Shown: positions 20,001 through 29,668 of the stretch, piece after piece
Layout of the letters: the number at the start of each line of letters is the position of its first letter
How positions within the stretch are numbered: the stretch's first letter is position 1
DNA from: Plantactinospora endophytica
GTDB taxonomy: Bacteria > Actinomycetota > Actinomycetes > Mycobacteriales > Micromonosporaceae
DNA: 64,000 nt
NCBI RefSeq assembly: GCF_016862915.1
Contig: NZ_BONW01000050.1
Span: 35,542 to 99,541 of the forward strand
Direction of reading: 5' to 3'
The notes under the pieces: model-generated
What the model was told of the DNA's origin: nothing
The model's input: only the letters and a program-made list of their open reading frames with translations
The model's database searches: none
Position numbers and translations under genes: made by a program

Positions 20001-21482
20001 GGCCCGCGGTCGCCGACGGCGTCGTGGGGCCTGGAGACCAATCCGGGACGTACCCGGACGCAGGCGCTCGAGGACCTGCGACCTGACCCCGACGATGACG
20101 ACGGGCCTACCAACCTGACGGCGTCGAACGTGGCTTGGCGGGCTGACGGCCGGCTCGTCGGCGGCGAAACGGTCTCCTTCAACGGCACCTCCTCCTACCT
20201 GACCGCCGCACCCCAGGCCTTGGACACCTCGGAAAGCTTCTCCGTCGCGGGATGGGTGAATCTCGCTGACAAGTCGGCCGACCGGACGGTCCTGGCCAAG
20301 GACGCCAACGGCAACGAGTCGCTGCGGCTGCTGTACCAGCAGAGCACGGACCGGTGGCTGGCCCGGGTGCCGTCTGCCGCGACGGGCACGGTCACCTGGT
20401 CGGAAGTCCGGTCCACGACGGTGCCCGCCACCGGAGTGTGGACCCACCTCGCCGTCGCGTACGACAGCGCCGAGGACACCCTCAGCCTCTACGTCAATGG
20501 CATGGTCGAGGACCGTGTCGACGGGGTGGCCACGTTCAACGACACCGGGCATTCGACGTGGGTGGGGCGGTCGAAGACGACGTGGTGGAAGGGTGAGATC
20601 GCCGATGTGCAGGTCTTCGACCGGACACTGGTCGCGCACGACTTCACCGGACAGTTGGCGAAGGACCCCACCTCCGGCGGGGTCAGCCACCCCGGCGTCC
20701 TGACCCCTACAAGGGTCGCGGACTGGACCTTCGACGACGCCTTCCCCTGCTACGAGCCGGTCGTCGAACCCGACGTCTGCCAGGCCCTCGACAGGGGTCC
20801 GTTCCAGCGTCGGCTCGCTCTCTCGGAGGGGGTGAACGTCGGTCAGGGAACGCGTGGCCCCGGGCTGGTCCTGAACGACACCTGGGACCTGGACCCGTTC
20901 GATCCCCGGTCCGGGGAGTTGAGCACTGAATACGGTTGGTCCCAGACCAACAGCGGAACACCCCAGGTGCCGGTCTGGCAGGACGGGGCGGTGCTGCGGA
21001 CCGACGACTCCTACACCGTCTCCGTCTGGGCCTACCGTGATGGTGACGTCGGCGAGCGAACTTTGCTGTCGCAGCCTGGAACGAGCACATCCGCGTTCTC
21101 GATCAGGCACACGCCGGACGGTGACGGCGAGTGGCAGTTCATCGTCAGTGACGAGGACAGTTCGGCAAGCCTCCACGCATCCGTGGAGTCCCAGATGCCG
21201 GCAGGAGAGGACGCCTGGGTCCATCTGGTTGGCGTCTTCGACGCCGCTCGAGGCCAGATGCGCCTGTACGTGCAGGGGCAGCCGGCGGGGATGACGTTGC
21301 TGCCGTGGACGCCGATGGCGTCGACCGGCCCGTTGCAGGTGGGACGCAGTTTGTCCAATCCGACGCAGCCCGAGTACTGGCTCGGCGGTGTAGAGGACCT
21401 GCGGGTGTATCAGGGCGCGATGACCGACGCCCAGGTGGAGAGCCTCCACCACGAGCAGGCCGTCGATCTGCCAGCCATGTGA
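17061..21482 (+). CDS. Large secreted LamG/FG-GAP repeat protein
   Basis: 1473 residues from GTG 17061. A signal peptide (about 20-41, RWVAAGVALTLAIGAAPALA) directs secretion. The N-terminal half resembles the beta-rich heads of actinobacterial RHS-associated secreted proteins. Residues about 690-930 hold FG-GAP/VCBS-like repeats, each with FSPGD(L/F)(S/T)GDGKPD followed by (V/L)LYR, a calcium-binding beta-propeller pattern. Two concanavalin/LamG domains follow (about 1050-1190, FSVAGWVNL to GEIADVQVFDRTL; and about 1313-1463, YTVSVWAYRDG to GVEDLRVYQGAM). The gene stops 90-345 bp before the RHS-Hint gene on the same strand, so the two are probably one unit, the LamG protein acting as a surface partner. 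Confidence 0.92.
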   Translation: MVGAGRVSTLPRRWWARKRQRWVAAGVALTLAIGAAPALAERPVAAQVGCVAEVASEAQAVAAAGACDGPVVVGSSWSEFARVVAQPDGGLTFESGVVPLWARRADGSWADVDLRLSAGGDGRLRPAVSVADVTFSNGGTGPLVSLTREGRTFTVGWAAGLPVPSVSGDTATYAEVLPGVDLTVQATRTGFSHLLVVKTVQAAANPAVRQIHFDLGGSARAVGLPSGALRAQQDAQVVASAEPAVMWNSADQTPAAGRAAGVAGESTADGPAAGAETAPVRTAVTAEGDLVLTPDVEMLTGAPEEFPVFIDPAWSVRQSRWAYATDDNCSNADYTVARMGYSPEGPCIGSVFRSFFQFPTTSSGVSLAGKHIADAYVQMKLTHSYSCGDTWAYMYQTPVIDHAMKATWSKMSLGTLLDGTAGHANEEGGCGALQPDMIMNFDSSVVTTKVQAVADHWATSWTVGFSARDSEGANEGTLDRWKKFVPADAKLVVEYDSKPGKPTGLQVAGVACPPSSGVGIGTLTPTFSAVYPDADNTQSLTGTYEWVEVPAGGIGLVTDTFPVRLPRPPTASAAANERATTVSVTGLAEGKTYAFRVTSVDPYAQWSGWSVWCQFTVDNHGPPAPVINPPAQAGGPGSPVTFQVSVSDADVTKFRYSWTGDPAATARVRVHPGTGTGGLTETWSEPAVGWQVDGSTVFSPGDLSGDGKPDVVFRRATDRSLQLVTGNGAGGFTAAPQTLDSGNWSTAQYLFSPGDFSGDGRPDLLYRNAGDLHLYMRRGTATGGLESTAVQVGVGWSAANWIFSPGDFTGDGKPDVLYRSSANSALYMVRGNGTGGWATGRSEPIGNSWGALELLAGQGDFSGDGKPDLLYRHRSDNSLRMTRGNGTGGWATGMSELIAPGWGDVSGLVTPGDFTGDGKRDVLAVLPTANFGEVTASGTPVKTAQITVMVPGYGQNTLWVRATDSTGNLGHLASRTLQLVGPRSPTASWGLETNPGRTRTQALEDLRPDPDDDDGPTNLTASNVAWRADGRLVGGETVSFNGTSSYLTAAPQALDTSESFSVAGWVNLADKSADRTVLAKDANGNESLRLLYQQSTDRWLARVPSAATGTVTWSEVRSTTVPATGVWTHLAVAYDSAEDTLSLYVNGMVEDRVDGVATFNDTGHSTWVGRSKTTWWKGEIADVQVFDRTLVAHDFTGQLAKDPTSGGVSHPGVLTPTRVADWTFDDAFPCYEPVVEPDVCQALDRGPFQRRLALSEGVNVGQGTRGPGLVLNDTWDLDPFDPRSGELSTEYGWSQTNSGTPQVPVWQDGAVLRTDDSYTVSVWAYRDGDVGERTLLSQPGTSTSAFSIRHTPDGDGEWQFIVSDEDSSASLHASVESQMPAGEDAWVHLVGVFDAARGQMRLYVQGQPAGMTLLPWTPMASTGPLQVGRSLSNPTQPEYWLGGVEDLRVYQGAMTDAQVESLHHEQAVDLPAM

Positions 21483-21827
21483 CCACGGCCCACCACCCGC
21501 AGCCTCTCGTCCCTGCCCGTCGCCCTACCCGACAGCGTCATCGACATCTGTTGCCCGATCGCGGAGGATCCCGTGTTCAAGCAGTCCCCACCCTGGCAGC
21601 GACTCACGCGGCAGACCGACGACGGCACGGCACGGCCCGCCGTGCCCGGCGCGGTGCCCACCGGCCACCCAGCCGTGAATGATGACCACGATCCCGCTGC
21701 TCACCGCCGCGCGGAGGCGGTATCCGAGGTGGCATCGGTCGGCGCCGCCCGGGCGGGTGTCGGCGCGAGGGGGAGGGCAAGTGCCAGGTTTCGTGCTCGG
21801 CTCGCGCGATCAGGGTGGGAGGCAGTC

Positions 21828-24800
21828 GTGAACGGTGCTTTGAGCCGGTGGTCCGGCGTGGCACAGGCGCTGCGACCGGCGCCCCGGTCCGCGCGTGTGC
21901 TGGTCGCCGGCGCGGTCACCGCCGTCACGGTGGCGAGTTTCCTGCACGTGCCGCCAGCTGCGGCAGCACCCCCCGACAGGTCTGCCCGGACGGCCGGCCA
22001 ACCGGACATGGGGCCCCCGGCCCCGCCGGCGAAGGGCACGGCGTGGCCGTCGAAACGGGCCGCCAGCGCCGCGCTGCCCGCACCGGTGTGGCCCAAGCCT
22101 GGCACCGCCCGGGTGACCCTTCCCACCGCAAGCGGCCAGCGGGCGGCGGCCAGCGGTGGCGCGCAGGTGCCGGGGCTGCCGATACGGGTGGCCCCCACGC
22201 CGGCTAGCGGCTCGCTGTCCGAGGTGAGCGTGGAGATCCTCGACCGCACGACCGCGAAGGGATGGCGTGACGGGCTCCTCGTCCGGGTGAAGCCGGTCAC
22301 GCCCGCGAACGCCACGCCAGTGCCGATGAAGGTGTCGATCGACTACGGAGGCTTCCGGTACGCCTACGGCGGCAACTGGGGGTCGCGGCTGCGACTGTGG
22401 CAGCTACCAACCGCGTGCGCGGAGCAGACACCGGGATCTGACGATTGCCGGCCGAAGCCGCTGGCGTCAGTGAACAACGCCGCCGGCGGCACGGTCACCG
22501 CCGACGTCGTCGCAGCTCCGGCCGGCGCGCTGGTGGCGTTGGCAGCCGCCCCGTCCGGGCCGGAGGGCGACTTCACCGCCACCCCGCTGGCGCCGTCGGC
22601 GACCTGGTCGTCGGGCGGAAACACGGGAGACTTCACCTGGTCGTATCCGATGCGTGTGCCGCCGTCGCTGGGCGGACCGACACCTAACCTCGCCCTGTCG
22701 TACTCGTCGTCAAGCACCGACGGCCGATCCAGCGCGGACAACAACCAACCCTCCTGGGTGGGCGAGGGCTTCGAGTACACCCCCGGCTTCATCGAGCGCA
22801 GCTACGTGCCCTGTATCGATGACATGACCGACGGCAACAACAGCGAGAAAACCGGCGACCTGTGCTGGCGGTCGGACAACGCCACCATGTCCCTCAACGG
22901 CAGCGGCACCGAGCTGATCTTCCAGGAAGGCAAAGGCTGGCACGCCCGCAACGAGAACGGCGCGAAGATCGAAAAGCTGCCGGGTGCGAGCAACGGAGCC
23001 CGGGGCGGCGAGCACTGGAGGGTGACCACCACCGACGGCGTCCAGTACTACTTCGGCCTCAACAACCTCGCCGGCCAGACATCGACGACGAACTCGACCT
23101 GGACGGTACCGGTCGCCGGCAACCACGACAACGAGGAATGCCACAGCGCTACCGGAGGCTTCGACGACTCGTTCTGCACCCAGGCGTGGCGGTGGAACCT
23201 CGACTACGTCATCGACCCCCGCGGGAACACCACGTCCTACTGGTACAACACGGAGACGAACTTCTACGCGAAGAACATGGGCGAGGGCGACAATGTCTCC
23301 TACATCCGGGGCGGAACGCTGAGGCAGATCGACTACGGCACCTGGGACCGGACCCTTCCCAACGGAACGACGAGCCGCTCGACCATCCCCACCGCCCGCG
23401 TGGTGTTCGAATCCGCCAACCGGTGCGAATCCGACTGCGGCGTCCACGACGCCACCAGTTGGAAGGACGTGCCGTGGGACCAGGACTGCGCCAGCGCCAC
23501 CGCCGACTGCGACGACAACAACTCGCCGACGTTCTGGTCCACCAAGCGGCTGGAGAAGGTCACCACCCAGGTCTGGGACACCACCAAAACCCCTGCGGCG
23601 TTCCAGGACGTCGACTCCTGGACGCTCGACCACACCTACCCGCCCGTCGGTGACGGCAGTGAATACGCCGGCATGTGGTTGAACTCGATCACCCGAACCG
23701 GCCTCGTCGTCAACAGCGGTGCCACCGGACCCACGCCCCTGGCCCCAGTGTCGCTCCCGCCGGTGACGTTCGAGCCGACATCGATGCCGAACCGGGTCCT
23801 GACGGCCCACAACACCAGCAACAACCGCAACCGGATCGGGAACATCGTCACCGAGACCGGTGCGAAGATCCAAATCACCTACAAGCAGCCCGAATGCACG
23901 GCCGGAAACACTTCCGAGCCGCACATGAACACAAAACTGTGCTACCCCGTCATCGGCCCGAACCCGACTAACCCGACCGGGCCGGAGATCCGGGAGTGGT
24001 GGCACAAGTACGTCGTGGAAAAGATCTCCGAGTACGACGTGCGAATGATCGTCGACGACACCGACCACAGTGCCCCGGCCAAGCACACCCACTACACCTA
24101 TCTAGAGGAGCCGGCCTGGCACTACGCGGACGACGACGGCCTCGTCAAGCCGAAACGCAAGACGTGGAGCCAGTTCCGCGGCTACAAGGCCGTGGAGACA
24201 CGCGTCGGTGAAGCCCCCAGCCAGACCCTGACGGTGACGACGTACCTGCGTGGCATGCACGGCGACCGGGAAGCTCCGTCCGGCGGCACCCGCACGGTGC
24301 TCGTGCCCGCCAGTCTCGGCAACGAGACCGTGCAGGACGAGGACCAGTTCGCCGGCATGGTCCGGGAACAGGTCGTCTACAACGGCGTCGACACCAAGCC
24401 CGTCTCGAAGACCGTCAACGTTCCCTGGCGCTCACCAGCCCTGGCGTCCCGGACCATCAACGGCGACACCGTCACCGCCCGGTTCACCAACACGACCATC
24501 ACCCACACCGCGACCGCCCTCGGCACCGACGGCCAGGCCGGCTGGCGCACCACACGCACCCAAGCCGCCTTCCACGACACCTACGGCACCCTCGAATCGC
24601 TGCGCGACGACGGCGACACCGCCAAGACCGGCGACGAGAAATGCACCACCCACCACTACAACCGCAACACCGGCAAGAACCTCACCAGCACGGTGAAGCA
24701 GACCACCGTGACAGCCCTGGCCTGTGGCACCAACCCGGCCAGCACGGCCGACATCATCAGCGACACCCGCAACTACTACGACGGCGCCACCAGCACCGAC

Positions 24801-27800
24801 ACCCCAACCACCACCGGCGCCATCACCAAGGTCGAAACACTCAAGGACTGGACCGCCACCACAGGCACGGCGTGGCAGACCACCGCCACGAGCACCTACG
24901 ACGCCTTCGGACGCACCCTGACCGCCACTGACGTCCGCGAGAACGCCACCACAACCACCTACACCCCCGACACCGGACCAGTCACCAAGATCACCACCAC
25001 CACCCGCGACCCGAACAACGGCCCGGCCTGGACCAGCAGCGTCGACACCCGCCCGTACTGGGGAACGCCGATCAAGACCACCGACCCCAACGGACGGGTC
25101 AACGAACTGGCATACGACCCACTCGGCCGCATCACCAAAGTCTGGAAAAACGGTTGGGACCGGGCAAACCGCGAAGGTAGCCCCTCCGTCGGATTCACCT
25201 ACCACTACGCACCCGGGCGGGACGCCTACCCCTACACCGTCACAAGGACCCTGCACGCCGGCGGGAACTACCGCACCCTCTACGAGATCTTCGACGGCCT
25301 GCTCCGGCCCCGACAGACCCAGACCGAAGCGGTCGGCGGCGGCCGGATCGTCTCCGACACCCGCTACGACAAGGCCGGACGCCCGGAGATGACCTACGCC
25401 CCCCACCACGAACTCGGCACCGCCGAGGGCGGACTCTGGGGCAAAGCCGAGTGGCACGTACCCGCGGTAACGAAAACGGTATACGACGACGCCTCCCGAC
25501 CCCTCGCCGCCATCTTCCTCACCTCCGGCAGCGACGACACCAGCCTCTTCGAGAAATGGCGGACCACCACCGTCCACACCGGTGACAGCACCCGCGTCAC
25601 ACCCCCGGACGGCGGCACCCCGACCACCATAGTCACCGACGCCCAAGGCCGTACCGTCGAACTACGCGAGCACACCACCACCCAAGGGGTCAACGGCCCG
25701 TACCAGGCCACCCGCTACACCTACAACGGCAAGGGACAACTCGTCACCGTCGCCGACCCCGACGACAACGAGTGGACCTACACCTTCGATGTCAAGGGCC
25801 GCCAGGTCCAGGCCAAAGACCCGGACAGCGGCGTCGTCACCTCCGACTACAACGACTACAACGACCTGACCAAGACCACCGACGCCCGCGGCGAGGTCCT
25901 CGCCTACAGCTACGACCTGCTCGGCCGCAAGACCGGCGTCTACGACGACACCGTCACCCCAGCGACCAAGCGCGCGGAGTGGAAGTACGACAAGCTGTCG
26001 AGCGGACCCACCGTCCGCGGACAGCTCACCGAGACGATCCGCTACGACCCACCGGGCTCCGCCAACGCATACAAGATGCAAATCCGGGCGATGAACGCCC
26101 GCTACCAGCCCACCAGCATCAACTACATCATCCCTGCGGCGGAAGCCGCAGGCCTGCAAGGCACCTGGACCTTCCTACCGTCGTACTCCCTGTACGACGG
26201 CACCCCGACCAGCAGCTCCCACCCCGCTGCAGGCGGACTCGGCGCCGAAGCCGTCACCACGGTCTACCACGAAACCACCGGACTGCCGGTCAAACTGGAA
26301 TCCAACGCCATCGGCGTCAGCGGCTACGTCACCAACCAGCAGTACACACCCTTCGGCGAGCCGTACCGCACCACCCGCGCCAGCACCAACGCCGACCCGG
26401 TCGAAGACACCGTCACCTACGACGAGGCAACCCGCCGGATCAAGCGAATCGACGTCAAGTTCGGGGACGCTGCCGAGAACGACGTCCTCTCCAACCGCAG
26501 CTACGAACACGACCCCGCCGGCAACGTCACCTCCATCACCGAAAGCCCCTACGGCGGCCCCGTCGACATCCAATGCTTCCGCCACGACACCCTGCGGCGC
26601 CTCACCTCCGCGTGGACTCCGAAGACCAGCGTGAACTGTGAGACCGACCCCACCGTGCCCAACCTCGGCGGACCGGCCCCCTACTGGCACGACTGGACGT
26701 TCGACAAAGTCGGGAACCGACTCACCGAAACCACCCACGCCGCCGGCGGGAACACCACCCGCACCTACGCCGTCCCCACCGGCGGTAAGGACGTCGCCCG
26801 GCCACACGCCGTCACCTCCGTCACCACCCAAGCCCCCGGCCAACCCGCAGTCGTCACCAACTACAGCTACGACGCCGCAGGGAACACCACCTGCCGACCC
26901 ACCAGCAGCACCGCCAACACCTGCCCACCAGGCGCAAACTCCCAACACCTCGCCTGGGACGCCGAAAACCGACTCACCAGCATCTCCGGCGACGCCCCCA
27001 CCGCCGGCAGCAACATCTACGACGCCGACGGCAACCGACTCCTCCGCCGCGACGCCACCGGCACCACCCTCTACCTCCCCAACCAGGAAGTACGGACCGA
27101 AGGCGCCACCACTACTGCCACTCGCTACTACACCTTCGCCGGCAAACTCATCGCCTCCCGCACCTCCACCGCACTGAACTGGACGTACACCGACCACCAC
27201 GGCACCCAACACACCACCATCAACGCCGCCAGCGAAGCGATCACCACCCGCCGCCAAACCCCCTACGGCACCCCCCGCGGCACGGCACCGATCTGGCCGA
27301 ACCAGAAGGGCTTCGTCGGCGGCGACACCGACCCCAGCGGACTCACCCACCTCGGCGCCCGCGAATACGACCCCGCAGTCGGCCGGTTCATCTCCGTCGA
27401 CCCCATTCAAGACCTCACCGACCCACAGCAGTGGCACGGCTACGCCTACGGTCACAACAACCCGATCAACTTCAGCGACCCCAGCGGCCTCAGAGACTGC
27501 GACTTCGCCGACTGCAACCACGACGGCAGCAACAAGTACCCCACCAACCCGGGCACACCCGAATACGGGGGAGGCGCACCCGGCGGCGGACGACTCGACC
27601 CCGAAGACGTACCCACCTACAACCCGCCACCACCCCCGCCCACCATCCACGGATACACCGTGCCCAAAGGCGGCCCAGACCTCGCCGAACTCGCACGCCT
27701 TGTCGATGGTCACAAACGGTATAGCCCCGAACTCGAACCGATGCACATCGCGGGAATCATCTACGACCTGTGCTACCCAATGCAGTGGGGCGGCGCCAAG

Positions 27801-28682
27801 ATCAAATGCAGCATGGAATTCATGATGGCGGTTGCCGCTACTTCTTCAGTAACAGACCCGGTCGCCCGAAGGGCGGCAATAGAAGCTGAGGCAGGCAGCG
27901 CGTACGCCGGTCCCAAGGGCATCCTCGGAGGCAAGGGCCCACGTCCGAGCGGGTGCGGGCTGCGCAGCTTCGCCGGCAACACGCACGTCCTCATGGCAGA
28001 CGGCACCCGCAAGCCCATCGAGGACGTTCGAGTCGGAGATCAAGTCCTCGCAACTGACCCAGAGACTGGCGAGCAGGGCCCACGTACCGTCACGGCCCTG
28101 TGGGTACACGAGGACCAACTCGTGGACCTGCGACTTACCGACGGCACAGGAGTCTCTACTACCGAAGACCATCCCTTCTGGAACCAGAGTGATCGGCAGT
28201 GGCAAGAGGCCCAAGAGCTCGACCATGGTGACCTCTTGCTCGGTGTCGATGGGGCTCGGCTGCCGGTCGGCGGTCTTCTAGCCGCGACAGCCTCTCGTGG
28301 AACGGCCTACAACCTCACCATCGCGGACATCCACACGTATTATGTGCTTGCCGGCAATACCCCGGTCCTCGTACACAACGTCGGTTGCGGCGCTGAAAAA
28401 TGGACGAGCCAGGGGAACCTCGATGCCCACTTCGCTCGGCATGGTGAAGAAATGAAATTTACCAGTCAGGCGGAGTATCGCTATGCGGCAGAGGATCTGA
28501 TGTGTGTATGCGGCGGTCGCAGGGAAGGTGTGCTGATCAAGCGTGATGGGAACACGAGATACTTCCTGGATCCGGCATCTGGAGAGTTCGGAGTCGCGAG
28601 CGAGAAGGGAATCGTGACTTACTACAGGCCGGAAAACCCGATGGCGCACTTCAACAATCAGCCTGGAGCCTTGATTCCATGA
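21828..28682 (+). CDS. RHS polymorphic toxin with Hint autoprocessing domain and BECR-like RNase tip
   Basis: About 2284 residues from GTG 21828 (GGGAGG upstream; signal segment VLVAGAVTAVTVASFLH). An in-frame GTG at 21573 also has GGAGG and would add 85 residues. The SpvB-like entry is near 267 (GDFTWSYPMRVP) and YD repeats fill about 1050-1725. The RHS core is near 1847 (YDPAVGRFISVDP to DPSGL). A Pro-rich spacer leads to a Hint domain (about 2042-2184, FAGNTHVLMADGTRKPIEDV, then TEDHPFW and LAGNTPVLVHN), which should release the tip. The last roughly 98 residues (LDAHFARHGEEMKFTSQAEY, RYFLDPASGEFGVASEKG, TYYRP) resemble BECR-fold RNase toxins. Immunity is predicted from the overlapping next gene. 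Confidence 0.92.
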   Translation: MNGALSRWSGVAQALRPAPRSARVLVAGAVTAVTVASFLHVPPAAAAPPDRSARTAGQPDMGPPAPPAKGTAWPSKRAASAALPAPVWPKPGTARVTLPTASGQRAAASGGAQVPGLPIRVAPTPASGSLSEVSVEILDRTTAKGWRDGLLVRVKPVTPANATPVPMKVSIDYGGFRYAYGGNWGSRLRLWQLPTACAEQTPGSDDCRPKPLASVNNAAGGTVTADVVAAPAGALVALAAAPSGPEGDFTATPLAPSATWSSGGNTGDFTWSYPMRVPPSLGGPTPNLALSYSSSSTDGRSSADNNQPSWVGEGFEYTPGFIERSYVPCIDDMTDGNNSEKTGDLCWRSDNATMSLNGSGTELIFQEGKGWHARNENGAKIEKLPGASNGARGGEHWRVTTTDGVQYYFGLNNLAGQTSTTNSTWTVPVAGNHDNEECHSATGGFDDSFCTQAWRWNLDYVIDPRGNTTSYWYNTETNFYAKNMGEGDNVSYIRGGTLRQIDYGTWDRTLPNGTTSRSTIPTARVVFESANRCESDCGVHDATSWKDVPWDQDCASATADCDDNNSPTFWSTKRLEKVTTQVWDTTKTPAAFQDVDSWTLDHTYPPVGDGSEYAGMWLNSITRTGLVVNSGATGPTPLAPVSLPPVTFEPTSMPNRVLTAHNTSNNRNRIGNIVTETGAKIQITYKQPECTAGNTSEPHMNTKLCYPVIGPNPTNPTGPEIREWWHKYVVEKISEYDVRMIVDDTDHSAPAKHTHYTYLEEPAWHYADDDGLVKPKRKTWSQFRGYKAVETRVGEAPSQTLTVTTYLRGMHGDREAPSGGTRTVLVPASLGNETVQDEDQFAGMVREQVVYNGVDTKPVSKTVNVPWRSPALASRTINGDTVTARFTNTTITHTATALGTDGQAGWRTTRTQAAFHDTYGTLESLRDDGDTAKTGDEKCTTHHYNRNTGKNLTSTVKQTTVTALACGTNPASTADIISDTRNYYDGATSTDTPTTTGAITKVETLKDWTATTGTAWQTTATSTYDAFGRTLTATDVRENATTTTYTPDTGPVTKITTTTRDPNNGPAWTSSVDTRPYWGTPIKTTDPNGRVNELAYDPLGRITKVWKNGWDRANREGSPSVGFTYHYAPGRDAYPYTVTRTLHAGGNYRTLYEIFDGLLRPRQTQTEAVGGGRIVSDTRYDKAGRPEMTYAPHHELGTAEGGLWGKAEWHVPAVTKTVYDDASRPLAAIFLTSGSDDTSLFEKWRTTTVHTGDSTRVTPPDGGTPTTIVTDAQGRTVELREHTTTQGVNGPYQATRYTYNGKGQLVTVADPDDNEWTYTFDVKGRQVQAKDPDSGVVTSDYNDYNDLTKTTDARGEVLAYSYDLLGRKTGVYDDTVTPATKRAEWKYDKLSSGPTVRGQLTETIRYDPPGSANAYKMQIRAMNARYQPTSINYIIPAAEAAGLQGTWTFLPSYSLYDGTPTSSSHPAAGGLGAEAVTTVYHETTGLPVKLESNAIGVSGYVTNQQYTPFGEPYRTTRASTNADPVEDTVTYDEATRRIKRIDVKFGDAAENDVLSNRSYEHDPAGNVTSITESPYGGPVDIQCFRHDTLRRLTSAWTPKTSVNCETDPTVPNLGGPAPYWHDWTFDKVGNRLTETTHAAGGNTTRTYAVPTGGKDVARPHAVTSVTTQAPGQPAVVTNYSYDAAGNTTCRPTSSTANTCPPGANSQHLAWDAENRLTSISGDAPTAGSNIYDADGNRLLRRDATGTTLYLPNQEVRTEGATTTATRYYTFAGKLIASRTSTALNWTYTDHHGTQHTTINAASEAITTRRQTPYGTPRGTAPIWPNQKGFVGGDTDPSGLTHLGAREYDPAVGRFISVDPIQDLTDPQQWHGYAYGHNNPINFSDPSGLRDCDFADCNHDGSNKYPTNPGTPEYGGGAPGGGRLDPEDVPTYNPPPPPPTIHGYTVPKGGPDLAELARLVDGHKRYSPELEPMHIAGIIYDLCYPMQWGGAKIKCSMEFMMAVAATSSVTDPVARRAAIEAEAGSAYAGPKGILGGKGPRPSGCGLRSFAGNTHVLMADGTRKPIEDVRVGDQVLATDPETGEQGPRTVTALWVHEDQLVDLRLTDGTGVSTTEDHPFWNQSDRQWQEAQELDHGDLLLGVDGARLPVGGLLAATASRGTAYNLTIADIHTYYVLAGNTPVLVHNVGCGAEKWTSQGNLDAHFARHGEEMKFTSQAEYRYAAEDLMCVCGGRREGVLIKRDGNTRYFLDPASGEFGVASEKGIVTYYRPENPMAHFNNQPGALIP

Positions 28683-29083
28683 CCTCGCCTCCTGATCGAT
28701 CACCATGCCCGTGCTGCGGCCACCTTGTACACGATGACCAGCCCGGATCGTCACTCGTCTGTCCCGTCTGCTTCTGGGAAGATGACGCGGTCCAACTCCG
28801 ATGGCCGCTATACGAAGGCGGAGCGAATAGGTTCTCTCTTGTCGAAGCTCAGGGGATATATCAAGCGTTGCGGGTCAGCCACACGCGTTTTGCAAACAAT
28901 GTTCGCGTGCCGAAAGTAGGTGAGCCACTAGACGAGGGCTTCCGGCCGATAGACCTCGCCGTTGACAGCTTTGAAGAGGTGGCGGTGCAGGAGAATCCTT
29001 GGCCTGATGACCGCAGTGTTCTCTATTGGTGGCGGCCGACATTCTGGCGGCGCTCTAGAAACGATCGGGCGAGTAACCCTTGA
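28679..29083 (+). CDS. CPCC-family cysteine-rich protein, probable immunity to the RHS toxin
   Basis: 134 residues. ATG 28679 overlaps the toxin's TGA (ATGA), the usual translational coupling of toxin and immunity. The N terminus carries CPCCGHLVHDD, then CPVCFWEDDAVQ, the two metal-binding Cys pairs of the CPCC family, followed by the conserved ANRFSLVEAQGIY segment. CPCC proteins frequently lie directly after polymorphic toxin genes. Function as the antidote of this RHS tip is inferred from position. Codon use is less GC-biased than that of the toxin body, as is the toxin tip, consistent with the tip/immunity pair having been exchanged as a cassette. Confidence 0.8.
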   Translation: MTSPPDRSPCPCCGHLVHDDQPGSSLVCPVCFWEDDAVQLRWPLYEGGANRFSLVEAQGIYQALRVSHTRFANNVRVPKVGEPLDEGFRPIDLAVDSFEEVAVQENPWPDDRSVLYWWRPTFWRRSRNDRASNP

Positions 29084-29191
29084 TGGAGTGGCGCCAATAC
29101 TTTTTGTGTTGGTTCCACTCCGTTGTGTGCTGACGGTTGTGGTTTTGTGAGTAGATTGCTGTCACGGTTGCTGTCAACGCATACCACGTAT

Positions 29192-29206
29192 ATTCATTGT
29201 ATGAAT
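29192..29206. promoter_or_regulatory. AT-rich perfect inverted repeat
   Basis: ATTCAT-TGT-ATGAAT, in an AT-rich island that contrasts with the surrounding DNA. It could be an operator of a lost gene or a transposon scar. No gene starts immediately beside it. Confidence 0.25.
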
Positions 29207-29363
29207 TAATGATGTTTGCGAGATCGTCCGATGGTGCAGCGCGTAGCTCGCGACATCTGTCTCGATGGCAGCCAGCGTGCCGCCGTCACCTCAGAGGTAG
29301 CAGGCAGGTCAGGGCAGGCCGTTGATCACCAGCCACCGGCGGATGGGCCGGCGGTCGTCGACT

Positions 29364-29596
29364 CGACAGACTTACCCCACCTGCACACGTTCACCCGCGG
29401 CCTCGGCCTCGATTGCGACGCCGTCAACGCCGCCCTGACCCATCCCTTTCACAACGGCGGCACCGAAGGCGTGAACACCAAGACCAAACTGATCAAGCGG
29501 CAAATGTACGGACGCGCCGGCTTCGCCCTCCTACGACACCGCATCCTGCTCGGCTAACCAACACCCACCGTCGCCACCGAATGTGCGACAGAGCCG
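29364..29596 (+). mobile_element. ISL3-family transposase C-terminal relic with right inverted repeat
   Basis: The frame reads LPHLHTFTRGLGLDCDAVNA, then HNGGTEGVNTKTKLIKRQMY and GRAGFALLRHRILLG, ending at TAA 29557. This is the C terminus of ISL3-family transposases (F..GL..D..AV.AGLT...NG.TEG.N.K.K...RQMYGRA.F.LLR.RIL). At 29579-29596 the sequence GAATGTGCGACAGAGCCG is the complement of a GGCTCTGTCGCA-type ISL3 end. The left part of the element is absent. Confidence 0.8.
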
Positions 29597-29668
29597 AAAT
29601 CGACACATTCCCCGCCCGCTCGTCGCCGCGTTCGCGGAGCGGCTGGTCATTGCCGCGACGTACTGGCT

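Noticed and set aside
18774..21452. Minus-strand open frame of about 890 codons opposite the LamG gene
   Set aside because: Val/Gly/Arg-rich shadow sequence without motifs; the plus strand carries FG-GAP and LamG patterns.
26175..27746. Minus-strand open frame of about 520 codons inside the RHS-Hint gene
   Set aside because: Antisense shadow, Gly/Val-rich, no motifs.
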